In this document: piece by piece, positions 6,403 to 15,554 of the stretch
Numbering within the stretch: position 1 is the first letter of the stretch
Layout: each line of letters opens with the position of its first letter
Assembly: GCA_026389845.1 (NCBI GenBank)
Contig: JAPLHB010000076.1
Span: forward strand, 1-34,246
DNA: 34,246 nt
Direction: 5' to 3'
Source: Chloroflexota bacterium
GTDB taxonomy: Bacteria > Chloroflexota > Anaerolineae > CG2-30-64-16
Position numbers and translations under genes: made by a program
Notes under the pieces: generated by a model
The model's input: the letters and a program-made list of their open reading frames with translations, nothing else
Database searches by the model: none
What the model was told of the DNA's origin: nothing

Positions 6403-9400
6403 ATGGAACCACCCACCCTGGCCCCTGAAGCAGAACAACTGATTGAGAGGCAGACGCAGCTTCTGCATCAGGCCAATCTCAAGCTCGACCGCCGCGCGCT
6501 CCAGCTTCAAGCCGCCGCCGAGGTCTCACGCGCCACTGGCAGCATCCTCGAACCCGACGAACTGATCCACCAGGTCGTCGAGTTGACGCGCGAGCGGTTC
6601 GGTTTGTACTACGTGGGCCTCTACCTGGTGGACCGGACCGATGACACGCGCGAATGGGCCGTGCTGCGGGCGGGCACGGGGGAGGCCGGGCGGCAGATGG
6701 AGGCGCAGGCGCGCAGAATTCGGGTGGGCGGCGACTCGATGGTCGGCTGGTGCATCGCCAATAGACAATACCGCCTGGCGGAGAACGTGAGCGCGGAGGC
6801 CGCCCTGCTGAAGAACTCCCTGCTGCCGGGGACCCGCTCCAAGCTGGCGCTGCCGCTCATCAGTCGCGGGCAAGCCATCGGAGCGATGACCTTCCAGTCG
6901 GCTCAACCGGCCGCGTTTGCCGAAGAGGACATCACGATACTCCAGACGATGGCCGACCAACTCGCCAACGCGATCGAAAACGCCCGTCTCTTTGCGGAAC
7001 ACAAGCAGGCCGAAGAGAAACTGGCGAGACATGCCAGGCAACTGGAGGAGACGACGACGTTCTTGAACTTGGTGGTCGAGAACATCCCCATCATGTTCTT
7101 TGTCAAGGAGGCCAAAGACCTACATTGGGTGCGCTGGAACAAGGCCGGCGCAGAAACCATCGGCCTGTCCCGCGAAGAGCTGATCGGCAAGACCGACTAT
7201 GACGTCTTCCCAAAGGAAGAAGCCGATTTCTTCACCGCCAAAGACCGCGAGGCGCTGACCAGCGGCAAGCTGGTAGATACGCCGGAAGAGCCGGTTCATA
7301 CGCGGCACAAAGGCGTCAGGCTGCTTCACACGCTCAAGGTGCCGATCCTGGACGCCGAGGGCCGGCCGCAGTATTTGGTGGGCATCTCCGAAGACATCAC
7401 CGAGCGCAAACGCGCCGAGGAGGAGGCCAGCCGCACGCGGGCCTTTCTGGATTCGGTCGTCGAAAACATCCCGATCATGATTTTTGTGAAGAAGGCCCAG
7501 GACCTGAAGTGGGTGCTCTGGAACAGGGCCGGCGAAGAAACCGTGGGCTATGCCCGCGAGGAAATGATCGGCAAGACCGATTATGACTTCTTCACGAAGA
7601 ATGAAGCCGACTTCTTCCACGCCCGAGACCGCGAGGCATTGACAAGTGGGCGCCTGGTGGATATTTCAGAAGAGCCAATTCACACCCGCCACAAAGGCGT
7701 CAGAATACTGCACACGCTCAAGGTGCCGATCCTGGATGCGGAGGGCAAGCCGCAGTATCTGATGGGCATCTCCGAAGACATCACGGAACGTAAACGCGCC
7801 GAAGAAGAAGCCAAACGCACCCAGGCCTTCCTGGATTCCGTGGTTGAAAACATCCCCATCATGATCTTCGTCAAAGATGCCAAAGACCTCAGATTCGTGC
7901 GCTGGAACAAAGTCGGCGCGGAGTTGGTTGGTTTTTCCAATGAAGAGATGATCGGCAACAGCGACTATGACCTTTTCCCGACGGAACAGGCTGATTACTT
8001 TGTCGCCCAGGATCGCCAGGTCCTGGCTGAAAGGAAACTGATAGACTTTCCAGAGGAGCCAATTCAGACCCGGCACAGAGGTGTCCGCATCCTCCACACA
8101 CTCAAGGTGCCGATTCTGGATACGGACGGCCGACCACAATACCTGTTGGGCATCTCGGAAGACATCACCGAACGCAAGCGCGCCGAAGAAGCCCTTCGTC
8201 GAGCACACGACGAGCTGGAGATGCGCGTCCAGGAGCGAACTGCCGAGCTGCTCAGCGCCAACCAGGCTTTGCAGGCCGAGATCGCTGAACGCAGGCGAGC
8301 AGAAGAAGAGAGCCAACGCCGCAGTCAAGACCTGGCTGCTCTCAACATGATCGCAACGACCATCGGGCAATCCATCGGCCTGGATCAAATCCTGACGGCG
8401 ACGCTGGATCGCGCGATGAAGGTCATGGACCTGGATGGGGGCTGGGTACAACTGCTGGATGACGATGGTCACACGCTGACCCTGGTTGCTCAACGCGGCA
8501 TCCCGGAGCCGGCCGTCGAGAAGATCCAACACATCAAACTCACCCAGGGGGCGGGCAAGAAAGCAGAGACGGCGCAAGTTTTGGGAATAGATAGCATCCT
8601 GGAGACCGTCGGTCACAGAATGAAGACCTCCCAACCGGAGATGACGTTTACGCTCACGGGAGTCCCCATCCAAGCAAAGGATAAGGTGTTGGGGGTACTG
8701 GGCAGTATCAGACACAGTCCGCAAGCCCTGAGTCCGCACCGGGTGCAGTTACTCACGACCATCGGGCATCAGATCGGCATTGCCGTGGAAAATGCGCGGC
8801 TGGCGCAACAGGCGGCCGAAGTGAAGATCCTGCGCGAGGTTGACCGGTTGCGGTCAGAATTGATCGCCAATGTCTCGCACGAGCTGCGGACGCCCCTGGG
8901 GCTGATCAAGATCTCTTCATCTTCCTTGTTGATGGATGATGCCGATTTTGACCATGCAACCCAGCAGAAATTCCTGCACAGCATCAGCGAGGAGACTACC
9001 AAGCTCGAAAGAATCGTGGAACACCTGTTGGACCTGGGGCGCATCGAAAGTGGACGGTTGCGCCTGGACAAGCAGCCTACCGATCTGGGGCAGCTTGTCA
9101 GGAGCACCATCAAGACCATGGAGGCCCTTTCGGACCGGCATTGTCTGACGAGTGATTTGCGGGCCGAGCCACTGGTGGCGACAGTGGACGCCAAACGCAT
9201 CGAACAGGTGCTGCGCAATCTCCTGGACAATGCGATCAAGTACTCGCCCGATGGCGGGACCATCACGGTGCAGGTCTATGGGGACAGCCAGCAGATCCTG
9301 CTCGCGGTCAGCGATGAAGGCATCGGGATTCCGGCGGAGGAATGGGCCAGGATCTTCGAGCGCTTCCATCGCGTCGAAAACGAGATCACCAGGCGCCTGA

Positions 9401-9536
9401 GAGGGGCGGGGTTGGGGTTGGCTGTCTGCCGGGGAATCGTAGAGGCGCATGGCGGCCGCATTTGGGTCGAGAGCCAGCCCGGCGCGGGCAGCACGTTTTG
9501 CTTCACCTTGCCGGTGTGTGTCGGCGAGGAGGCACG

Positions 9537-9540
<4 letters not shown>
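6403..9540 (+). CDS. Soluble hybrid-domain sensor histidine kinase (GAF-PAS-PAS-PAS-GAF-HisKA-HATPase)
   Basis: 1045 residues with no membrane segment, so it is likely a cytoplasmic sensor. Order: GAF about 40-190; three PAS domains with exactly 128-residue spacing (ENIPIM at 226, 354 and 482), each ending in GISEDITERKRAEE; a coiled coil about 600-640; a second GAF about 646-800; HisKA with the phospho-acceptor H826 in NVSHELRTP; HATPase with N box NLLDNAIKYS (about 937), DEGIGIP (about 971) and GAGLGL (about 1003). It autophosphorylates on H826 and should pass the phosphate to the response regulator whose ATG overlaps its stop. No receiver domain is attached. The weak GAGGG at 6394-6398 precedes the ATG. 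The signal is unknown; its position before a sugar importer suggests a metabolic or redox cue. Confidence 0.9.
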
Positions 9541-10235
<695 letters not shown>

Positions 10236-10253
10236 CGCCATCTTCCCCCTTTG

Positions 10254-10303
10254 TTGGAACGTTTTTGGAACATCTTCGCGCTGCTTTGTGACGCGTTTGG
10301 AAT
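10254..10303 (+). promoter_or_regulatory. Phased TTGGAAC direct repeats, probable response-regulator operator
   Basis: Four 7-bp half-sites: TTGGAAC 10254-10260, TTGGAAC 10265-10271, TTGTGAC 10286-10292, TTGGAAT 10297-10303. Starts are separated by 11, 21 and 11 bp, so all sit on one helix face. The last half-site ends 10 bp before a -10 element, the geometry known for PhoB-activated promoters where the box replaces the -35. Binding by the adjacent regulator is inferred. Confidence 0.6.
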
Positions 10304-10311
10304 ACCGAAGT

Positions 10312-10319
10312 GGTATGAT
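10312..10319 (+). promoter_or_regulatory. Extended -10 element of the importer operon promoter
   Basis: TGG followed by TATGAT (10314-10319) is an extended -10. No good -35 is present at 17 bp, consistent with activator dependence through the repeats just upstream. Transcription would start near 10326. Confidence 0.5.
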
Positions 10320-10381
10320 ATGGGTGTCCTACCTGTAATTATCCTCCCTACCTAACGCGCGAAGCGCAGCACATCTTGACG

Positions 10382-10789
10382 ATGACGACAGACGTGATGA
10401 GTAAGCAAATCCCCGTCCTCTGTGACTATGACGCCCTCTACGCGGCCATTGAGTTAAAGCTCAGTACCCTGCCGCACGTGCGTGTGATCCGGTTCGAGTC
10501 GAACCCGGTTCACCGGCCGGAAAGCCGACGCCTCCCAGGGGAGCCAGACTTGATCATTGTCGCCCCTGTGCCACCGATCCACGATCCCATGTCCATTCTT
10601 GCCAAGGCCGCGCTGCTCAATCACGTGGGGCAGGTGCCAATGCTGATCATTTCCGAGCAACCCTCCCGACCGGAATCCGACGACAAGATCACCTACTTGA
10701 ACTTTCCGTTCGACATGGATGATTTGACCGACACAGTGGCAGACATCCTGGAAAGACGCCGCTGTTCAGCCCCGGAGCGTGCTGGCTGA
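10382..10789 (+). CDS. Hypothetical protein, possible degenerate receiver domain
   Basis: 135 residues from ATG 10382; a TTG at 10376 and an ATG at 10397 are alternatives, and none has a clear ribosome binding site. No family is recognised with confidence. The strand pattern resembles a CheY-like fold: 'PDLIIVAPVPP' at the place of strand 3, 'VPMLIISEQP' as strand 4, and 'ITYLNFPFDMDDLTDTV' as strand 5 plus helix 5. The residues a working receiver needs are missing: Ala stands where the phospho-Asp would be, and the Lys before Pro is replaced (NFPF). If the reading is right it is a pseudo-receiver. It is the first gene after the putative operator and promoter and precedes the sugar-binding lipoprotein, so it is probably co-transcribed with the importer. 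Confidence 0.6.
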   Translation: MTTDVMSKQIPVLCDYDALYAAIELKLSTLPHVRVIRFESNPVHRPESRRLPGEPDLIIVAPVPPIHDPMSILAKAALLNHVGQVPMLIISEQPSRPESDDKITYLNFPFDMDDLTDTVADILERRRCSAPERAG

Positions 10790-10796
10790 AAGCACG
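10778..10796 (+). other. RNA hairpin overlapping a stop codon
   Basis: CGTGCT (10778-10783) pairs with AGCACG (10791-10796) around a 7-nt loop that includes the stop codon of the preceding gene. No T-run follows. It may be a processing boundary before the binding-protein leader. Confidence 0.4.
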
Positions 10797-10814
10797 GGAG
10801 CCTGTTTCATCTGG

Positions 10815-10824
10815 AAGGAGGTGA
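10815..10824 (+). promoter_or_regulatory. Perfect Shine-Dalgarno-like sequence without a gene
   Basis: AAGGAGGTGA is fully complementary to the 3' end of 16S rRNA, but the only start nearby is a GTG followed one codon later by TAG. The true start of the binding protein is 99 nt downstream and has its own ribosome binding site. An identical decamer lies 97 nt before the lipoprotein at 33573. Confidence 0.6.
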
Positions 10825-10913
10825 GATAGTCAGGCCGTATTCAGTGTGTCGAATCCACAGATCGCTTCTATTTGTTGCATATCCACACCACTCAGAGAGG
10901 AGAAAGCTTCACC

Positions 10914-12338
10914 ATGTCCAAGCATCTTTTCCTATACGTGGCGATCATCCTGGCGATGGTCCTCACATCCTGCGCTGCTCCCGCGGCGCCCACCGCGGCC
11001 CCGGCCGCACCGAAGGCCGCCGAGCCGACCAAGGCCCCGGCCGCGCCTGAACCGACCAAGGCTCCGGCCGCCCCGGCCGCGGGCGCCGTCAAGGAACTCA
11101 AGATCCTGTGGGCCCAATGGGACCCCGCCGACTACCTGCAGCAGGTCGGCAAGATGTACGAAAAAGAGACCGGCATCAAGGTGACCATCGTGCAGGAGCC
11201 GTGGGGCTCCTTCGGTGATCGGTTCTCCGTCGAAATGGCGGCCAAGGGCACGGCCTGGGACATGGTCGTCGGCGACAGCCAATGGCTGGGCCAGGGCGCG
11301 ATCCAGGGTCACTACCTCGAACTGACCGACTTCATGAAGAGCAACGGCATTGACAAATCGGTGACCAAAGCCACGCTGACCTACTACGGCGAGTACCCGG
11401 CCAACTCCGGCAAGTATTGGGGCTATCCGACTGAAGGCGACGCCGATGGCTGGGCCTACCGCAAGGACCTCTTCACCGACCCGAAGGAGAAGGACGCTTT
11501 CAAGGCCAAGTACGGCTACGATCTGGCCGTGCCCAAAACCTACAAGGAACTGATGGACATCGCCAAGTTCTTCACCCGTAAGGATCAGGGCCTCTACGGC
11601 GTGGCGATCTACACCCAGAAAGATTACGATGCCATCACGATGGGTGTGGAAAACACCTTCTTCTCCTGGGGCGCCACCTGGCAAGATGCGAACAACAATG
11701 TCAAGGGCGTCGTGAACTCCAAGAAGGCCGCCGAGGCGCTACAGTACTACAAGGACCTCTACGACTGCTGCCAGGTGCCCGGCCTGAGCAACGCCTTCTA
11801 CACCGAGACCAACGACGCGTTCATCGGCGGCAAGGCCGCGATGATCATGAACTACTTCGCGTTCTTCCCGGCGCTGGTGAACTCCGGCACCGACAAGAAC
11901 TACTTCGACAAGGTAGGGTTCTTCGCTAACCCGGCCGGCACCTACGGCGATCGCGCCTCGGCCCTCGGTGGTCAAGGCCTAAGCGTCGTCAAATACATCA
12001 ACGCGGACCGCCAGAAGGCATCGCTGGACTTCATCAAGTGGTTCGCACAGGATACTATCCAGCAGGCCTGGGCCGACTTGGGTGGCTACACTTGCAATGC
12101 CAACGTGCTGAAGGGCGACAAGTTCCTGAAGACCACCCCGTTCAACCCCGCGTTCGCCGAGACGATGACCTTCGTCAAGGACTTCTGGAACATTCCGGAA
12201 TACGCCCAGTTGCTGACTGTGACGCAGAGCGAACTGCACAAGTTCGTGATCGGGGGCGAGGGCACTGCGCAAGGGGCGCTGGACAACATCGCCAACGAGC
12301 ATGACAAGATCTTGAAGGCGGCCGGCTACATCAAGTAG
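10914..12338 (+). CDS. Carbohydrate ABC transporter substrate-binding lipoprotein (family 1)
   Basis: 474 residues. ATG 10914 is preceded by AGAGGAG (10896-10902). An N-terminal signal ends in the lipobox LTSC with C20, followed by an Ala/Pro/Thr/Lys linker to about residue 58 that tethers the domain outside the membrane. The mature part (LKILWAQWDPADYLQQVGKMYEKETGIKVTIV, later WDMVVGDSQWLGQGA and FIGGKAAMIMNYFAFF) is typical of MalE/UgpB-type solute-binding proteins for oligosaccharides, polyols or glycerol phosphate. It would deliver ligand to the two permeases encoded next. A strong hairpin separates it from them, which commonly lets the binding protein be made in excess. The ligand cannot be read, although the downstream GH4 gene suggests a glycoside. 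Confidence 0.92.
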   Translation: MSKHLFLYVAIILAMVLTSCAAPAAPTAAPAAPKAAEPTKAPAAPEPTKAPAAPAAGAVKELKILWAQWDPADYLQQVGKMYEKETGIKVTIVQEPWGSFGDRFSVEMAAKGTAWDMVVGDSQWLGQGAIQGHYLELTDFMKSNGIDKSVTKATLTYYGEYPANSGKYWGYPTEGDADGWAYRKDLFTDPKEKDAFKAKYGYDLAVPKTYKELMDIAKFFTRKDQGLYGVAIYTQKDYDAITMGVENTFFSWGATWQDANNNVKGVVNSKKAAEALQYYKDLYDCCQVPGLSNAFYTETNDAFIGGKAAMIMNYFAFFPALVNSGTDKNYFDKVGFFANPAGTYGDRASALGGQGLSVVKYINADRQKASLDFIKWFAQDTIQQAWADLGGYTCNANVLKGDKFLKTTPFNPAFAETMTFVKDFWNIPEYAQLLTVTQSELHKFVIGGEGTAQGALDNIANEHDKILKAAGYIK

Positions 12339-12372
12339 TCGCGTGGCAGCAAAACGTAGCGAAGCAAGCCCC

Positions 12373-12411
12373 CTGAGCGGAGACCCGCCTATCCCGCGGG
12401 CCTCCGCTCAG
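12373..12411 (+). other. Strong hairpin between binding-protein and permease genes
   Basis: CTGAGCGGAG (12373-12382) pairs perfectly with CTCCGCTCAG (12402-12411). An inner stem CCCGC/GCGGG (12384-12388 with 12396-12400) extends it. No T-run follows, so it more likely protects the upstream mRNA or gives partial termination than stops transcription fully. Confidence 0.65.
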
Positions 12412-12454
12412 GATGCCTGGCTAGATATTGAACCATACAGAAGAGAGACAACTT

Positions 12455-13420
12455 ATGACCACAGCCAAGGCGCCCTCTGCTGGTCTACAACCGTCAACCG
12501 AAGGGAAGGCCCGCCGGCGGCAGATGAGCGACAACGCCATCATGAACCTGTTCGTATGGCCGACGCTGGCGCTCCTGATCGCGATCAACGTCTTCCCGTT
12601 GCTCTACAGCCTGTACCTCAGCTTCACCAACTATTCGGCCATTGCGGGCAAGGCGCCGGTCTGGGTGGGCTTTGCGAACTTTGCGGACATTCTAAACAGC
12701 CCGCAGCTCTGGAAATACTTCGCGACCACCGGCCGCTACGCGCTGATGTCGGTGAGCTTGCAGACGGTGCTCGGGTTCTCCCTGGCGATGCTGGTCCGGC
12801 AAAAATTCCGGGGCAGCGGCCTTGTCACCACGCTGATCCTGGTCCCCATGATGATCTCGCCCGTAGTCGTCGGGCTGTTTTGGAAGCTGATGTACAACCC
12901 AACCTTCGGATTCTTCAACTACTTCTTGGGCTTCACCGATCCGGCAAATAGCCTCGACGTGATTGCCAGCCGCTTTGCGGGTCAACCCATGCCGGGGCTG
13001 GCCCTGTGGGGCGTGGTTTTGGTGGACGTGTGGATGTGGAGCCCCTTCGTGATGTTGCTTGTGCTGTCGGGCTTGAACGCCATCCCCGATTATCTATATG
13101 AAGCGGCCGCGATTGACCGGGCCAGCTCCTGGTTCCAGTTCTGGCGCATTACGCTGCCACAAGTGGCGCCGCTGTTGCTGATCGCCGTCCTGTTCCGCAC
13201 CATCGAAGCTTTCAAGTCGTTCGATCTGATCATGGGCATGACGGGAGGTGGGCCGGGCGACCAAACCGAGGTGATCGCGGTGAGCCTCTACCGGATGGCC
13301 TTCCTCGGCCAGTTCCGCAGCGGGTATTCCAGCGCGCTGGCCTACATCATCCTCATCATTATCATTGCCGTCAGTAACCTGTACATCCGGTATCTGAACA
13401 AGGCCAAAGGAGAGCAGTAA
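12455..13420 (+). CDS. Sugar ABC transporter permease, MalF/UgpA type
   Basis: 321 residues from ATG 12455 (AGAGAG at 12442-12447); an in-frame TTG at 12428 is less likely. After a polar N-terminus, about six transmembrane helices are visible, starting with NLFVWPTLALLIAINVFPLLYSLYLSFTN. The cytoplasmic coupling loop that contacts the ATPase is present as YEAAAIDRASSWFQFWRITLP near residue 217. The FKSFDLIMGMTGGGPGDQTEV segment is characteristic of the MalF-type subunit of carbohydrate uptake family 1 importers. It pairs with the following MalG-type subunit. Confidence 0.93.
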   Translation: MTTAKAPSAGLQPSTEGKARRRQMSDNAIMNLFVWPTLALLIAINVFPLLYSLYLSFTNYSAIAGKAPVWVGFANFADILNSPQLWKYFATTGRYALMSVSLQTVLGFSLAMLVRQKFRGSGLVTTLILVPMMISPVVVGLFWKLMYNPTFGFFNYFLGFTDPANSLDVIASRFAGQPMPGLALWGVVLVDVWMWSPFVMLLVLSGLNAIPDYLYEAAAIDRASSWFQFWRITLPQVAPLLLIAVLFRTIEAFKSFDLIMGMTGGGPGDQTEVIAVSLYRMAFLGQFRSGYSSALAYIILIIIIAVSNLYIRYLNKAKGEQ

Positions 13421-13423
13421 GCC

Positions 13424-14428
13424 ATGGCTAATTTTGAGGAAGTCGGCCCGCGCACTCCGGTAGTCGAGTCCATCCGAGTAGACCGGCTCAATCCACGCGC
13501 GCGCCTGTTCGGCGGCGTGCGCGCGTTTGTCGTGGTGGCGCTGGCCTTGCTGCTCCTGATTCCGGTCTACGTCATGGGCATCACCGCATTCAAGAACCGC
13601 ACCGACATCGTCGCCAGCCCGCCGAAGGTCTTCTTCAAGCCCACCCTGGAAGGCTTCGTCTATCTGTTCACCGATCGCGCGGTTGTGGCCGCCTCGCGCA
13701 TGCCCGAGTTCCAGCAACGGGCGCAAACCGGGCAAATGAGCATTTTCGAGCGCGCCGCATTCGACACCGGTCAGGAGATCACCGGGCCTAGCCCCTACGT
13801 GTTCCGCTTGCGCAACTCGTTGATCATCGCCGGGCTCTCTACGATCATCTCAGTCATCCTGGGGCTATTTGCCGCTTATGGCTTCAGCCGCTTCAAAGTC
13901 GTGGGCAAAAATGACTTGCTGTTCTTTATCCTCAGCACCCGCATGTTGCCCGCGGTGGTGGTGACCATCCCGATCTTCTTGATGTATCGCCAATTGTCGC
14001 TCAACGACACCCACTTCGGGATGATCCTGCTCTATACGGCCTTCAACCTGTCGTTCTCGGTCTGGCTGATGAAGGGCTTTATTGACGAGATTCCGCGCGA
14101 ATACGAAGATGCGGCGCTCGTGGACGGGTACACCCGGCTGCAAGCGTTCTTCAAGATCGTCTTACCGCAGGCTGTCACCGGCATCGCCGCCACCGCCGTC
14201 TTCTGCCTGATCTTTGCCTGGAACGAATATGCCTTCGCGTTGATGCTCACCAGCGAGAACGCCCGCACCGCGCCCCCCGGCATCGCCACCATGCAAGGCC
14301 GCGGCGGCATCGAGTGGGCCGCCATCGCCGCCGGCGCGCTCGGCTTCCTGATTCCGGTGGTCATCGTGACCTTCGCCCTGCGCAAGTATCTGCTGCGCGG
14401 CATCACCTTCGGAGCCATCCGCCAGTAG
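13424..14428 (+). CDS. Sugar ABC transporter permease, MalG/UgpE type
   Basis: 334 residues. ATG 13424 follows AAAGGAG at 13406-13412 and lies 3 bp after the preceding stop. TM1 (VFVVVALALLLLIPVYVMGITAF) is followed by an extracytoplasmic stretch of some 70 residues, longer than in most MalG proteins, before the main domain begins at RLRNSLIIAGLSTIISVILG. The ATPase-contact loop is YEDAALVDGYTRLQAFFKIVLPQ. 'IFAWNEYAFALMLTS' is a family hallmark. It forms the translocation pore with the MalF-type partner. The long loop could contact the binding lipoprotein. Confidence 0.93.
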   Translation: MANFEEVGPRTPVVESIRVDRLNPRARLFGGVRAFVVVALALLLLIPVYVMGITAFKNRTDIVASPPKVFFKPTLEGFVYLFTDRAVVAASRMPEFQQRAQTGQMSIFERAAFDTGQEITGPSPYVFRLRNSLIIAGLSTIISVILGLFAAYGFSRFKVVGKNDLLFFILSTRMLPAVVVTIPIFLMYRQLSLNDTHFGMILLYTAFNLSFSVWLMKGFIDEIPREYEDAALVDGYTRLQAFFKIVLPQAVTGIAATAVFCLIFAWNEYAFALMLTSENARTAPPGIATMQGRGGIEWAAIAAGALGFLIPVVIVTFALRKYLLRGITFGAIRQ

Positions 14429-14456
14429 GCGCAGATCCGACGTTATTGGAGTGAGC

Positions 14457-15554
14457 ATGGCTACTATCGAACTTCGCCAGGTAGAAAAGAAATTCGGCGA
14501 CCAGTATGCAGTCAAGCCGATGGATCTGACGATCCACGACGGGGAGTTTGTGGTCCTGCTGGGCCCGTCGGGCTGCGGTAAGACGACAACTTTGCGCATG
14601 ATCTCGGGTCTGGAGGCGGTCACGACCGGCCACATTTTGCTGAACGGCCGCGACGTGACCTGGCGTCACCCAAGTGATCGAGATATTGCGTTCGTGTTCC
14701 AGTTTTACGCGCTCTACCCGCACATCACGGTGCGCGAAAACATCGCGTTTCCGCTGCAAGCGCAGCACGAATCGAACGAAACCATCCAGAAACGGTTGGA
14801 CGAGGTTGTGGATCTGCTCAAGATCCGCCACCTGCTGACGACGCGACCCGGCAAGCTGAGCGGCGGCGACCAGCAGCGCGTGGCCCTGGCGCGAGCGCTC
14901 GTGCGGCGGCCCGCGGCCTTCCTGATGGACGAGCCGTTGGGCGCGCTCGATGCGGACCTGCGCGAAACCATGCGCGCCGAGATCAAGCGCCTGCACATCG
15001 CCCAGCACGCCACCACGGTCTACGTGACGCACGACCAGATCGAGGCCATGGCCATGGGCGACCGCATCGTGGTGATGTCCGCGGCCGAGGTGCAGCAGGT
15101 GGGCGCGCCGGCCGAAGTGTACTACAACCCCGCGAACCTGTTCGTCGCCAACTTCATCGGCAGCCCCGGCATGAACCTCCTCAAAGGCAGGTACGCCGAC
15201 GGCGCGGTACACATGAAGGGCGCGGCCAGCACCTATCCCGTATCGGCCGCCTGGCGCAAGCCGCTGGCCGAAGCGTTGACCGGGCAGGAAGAGGTCGTGA
15301 TGGGCTTCCGCCCCGAATCCGGCCTGCTGAATCCCCAGGGCGCACTGGCGGGCGAGGTCTACGCGGTGGACATGCACGGCGGCTACACGCTGCTCCACAT
15401 CAACACGAACGAGAGCGACATCATCCACATCCGCAGCGACCGGCAGACCACATACCCCATCGGCGCGCAAATCCGCTTCGATGTGGATCCGCAGATGGTG
15501 CGCTTCTTCAATTCTAAGACCGCCAAGGCCGTGCGCCGCGAGGTGAGTGCATGA
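14457..15554 (+). CDS. Sugar ABC transporter ATPase 1 (UgpC/MalK/MsmX type)
   Basis: 365 residues. ATG 14457 is chosen over the in-frame GTG 14451, because GGAG (14448-14451) is 5 bp from the ATG and overlaps the GTG. Walker A GPSGCGKTT with K42, Q loop FVFQFYALYPH, signature LSGGDQQRVALARAL, Walker B FLMDEPLGALD and switch His in VYVTHDQIEAM are all intact. The C-terminal 120 residues are the regulatory OB-fold extension of MalK-type ATPases (VMGFRPESGLL). It powers the importer from the cytoplasmic side. Its stop overlaps the start of a second, distinct ATPase. Confidence 0.94.
   Translation: MATIELRQVEKKFGDQYAVKPMDLTIHDGEFVVLLGPSGCGKTTTLRMISGLEAVTTGHILLNGRDVTWRHPSDRDIAFVFQFYALYPHITVRENIAFPLQAQHESNETIQKRLDEVVDLLKIRHLLTTRPGKLSGGDQQRVALARALVRRPAAFLMDEPLGALDADLRETMRAEIKRLHIAQHATTVYVTHDQIEAMAMGDRIVVMSAAEVQQVGAPAEVYYNPANLFVANFIGSPGMNLLKGRYADGAVHMKGAASTYPVSAAWRKPLAEALTGQEEVVMGFRPESGLLNPQGALAGEVYAVDMHGGYTLLHINTNESDIIHIRSDRQTTYPIGAQIRFDVDPQMVRFFNSKTAKAVRREVSA

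Noticed and set aside
14403..15470. Long minus-strand frame opposite the first ATPase
   Set aside because: The + strand carries a complete ABC ATPase; the antisense product is Arg/His-rich without a fold.
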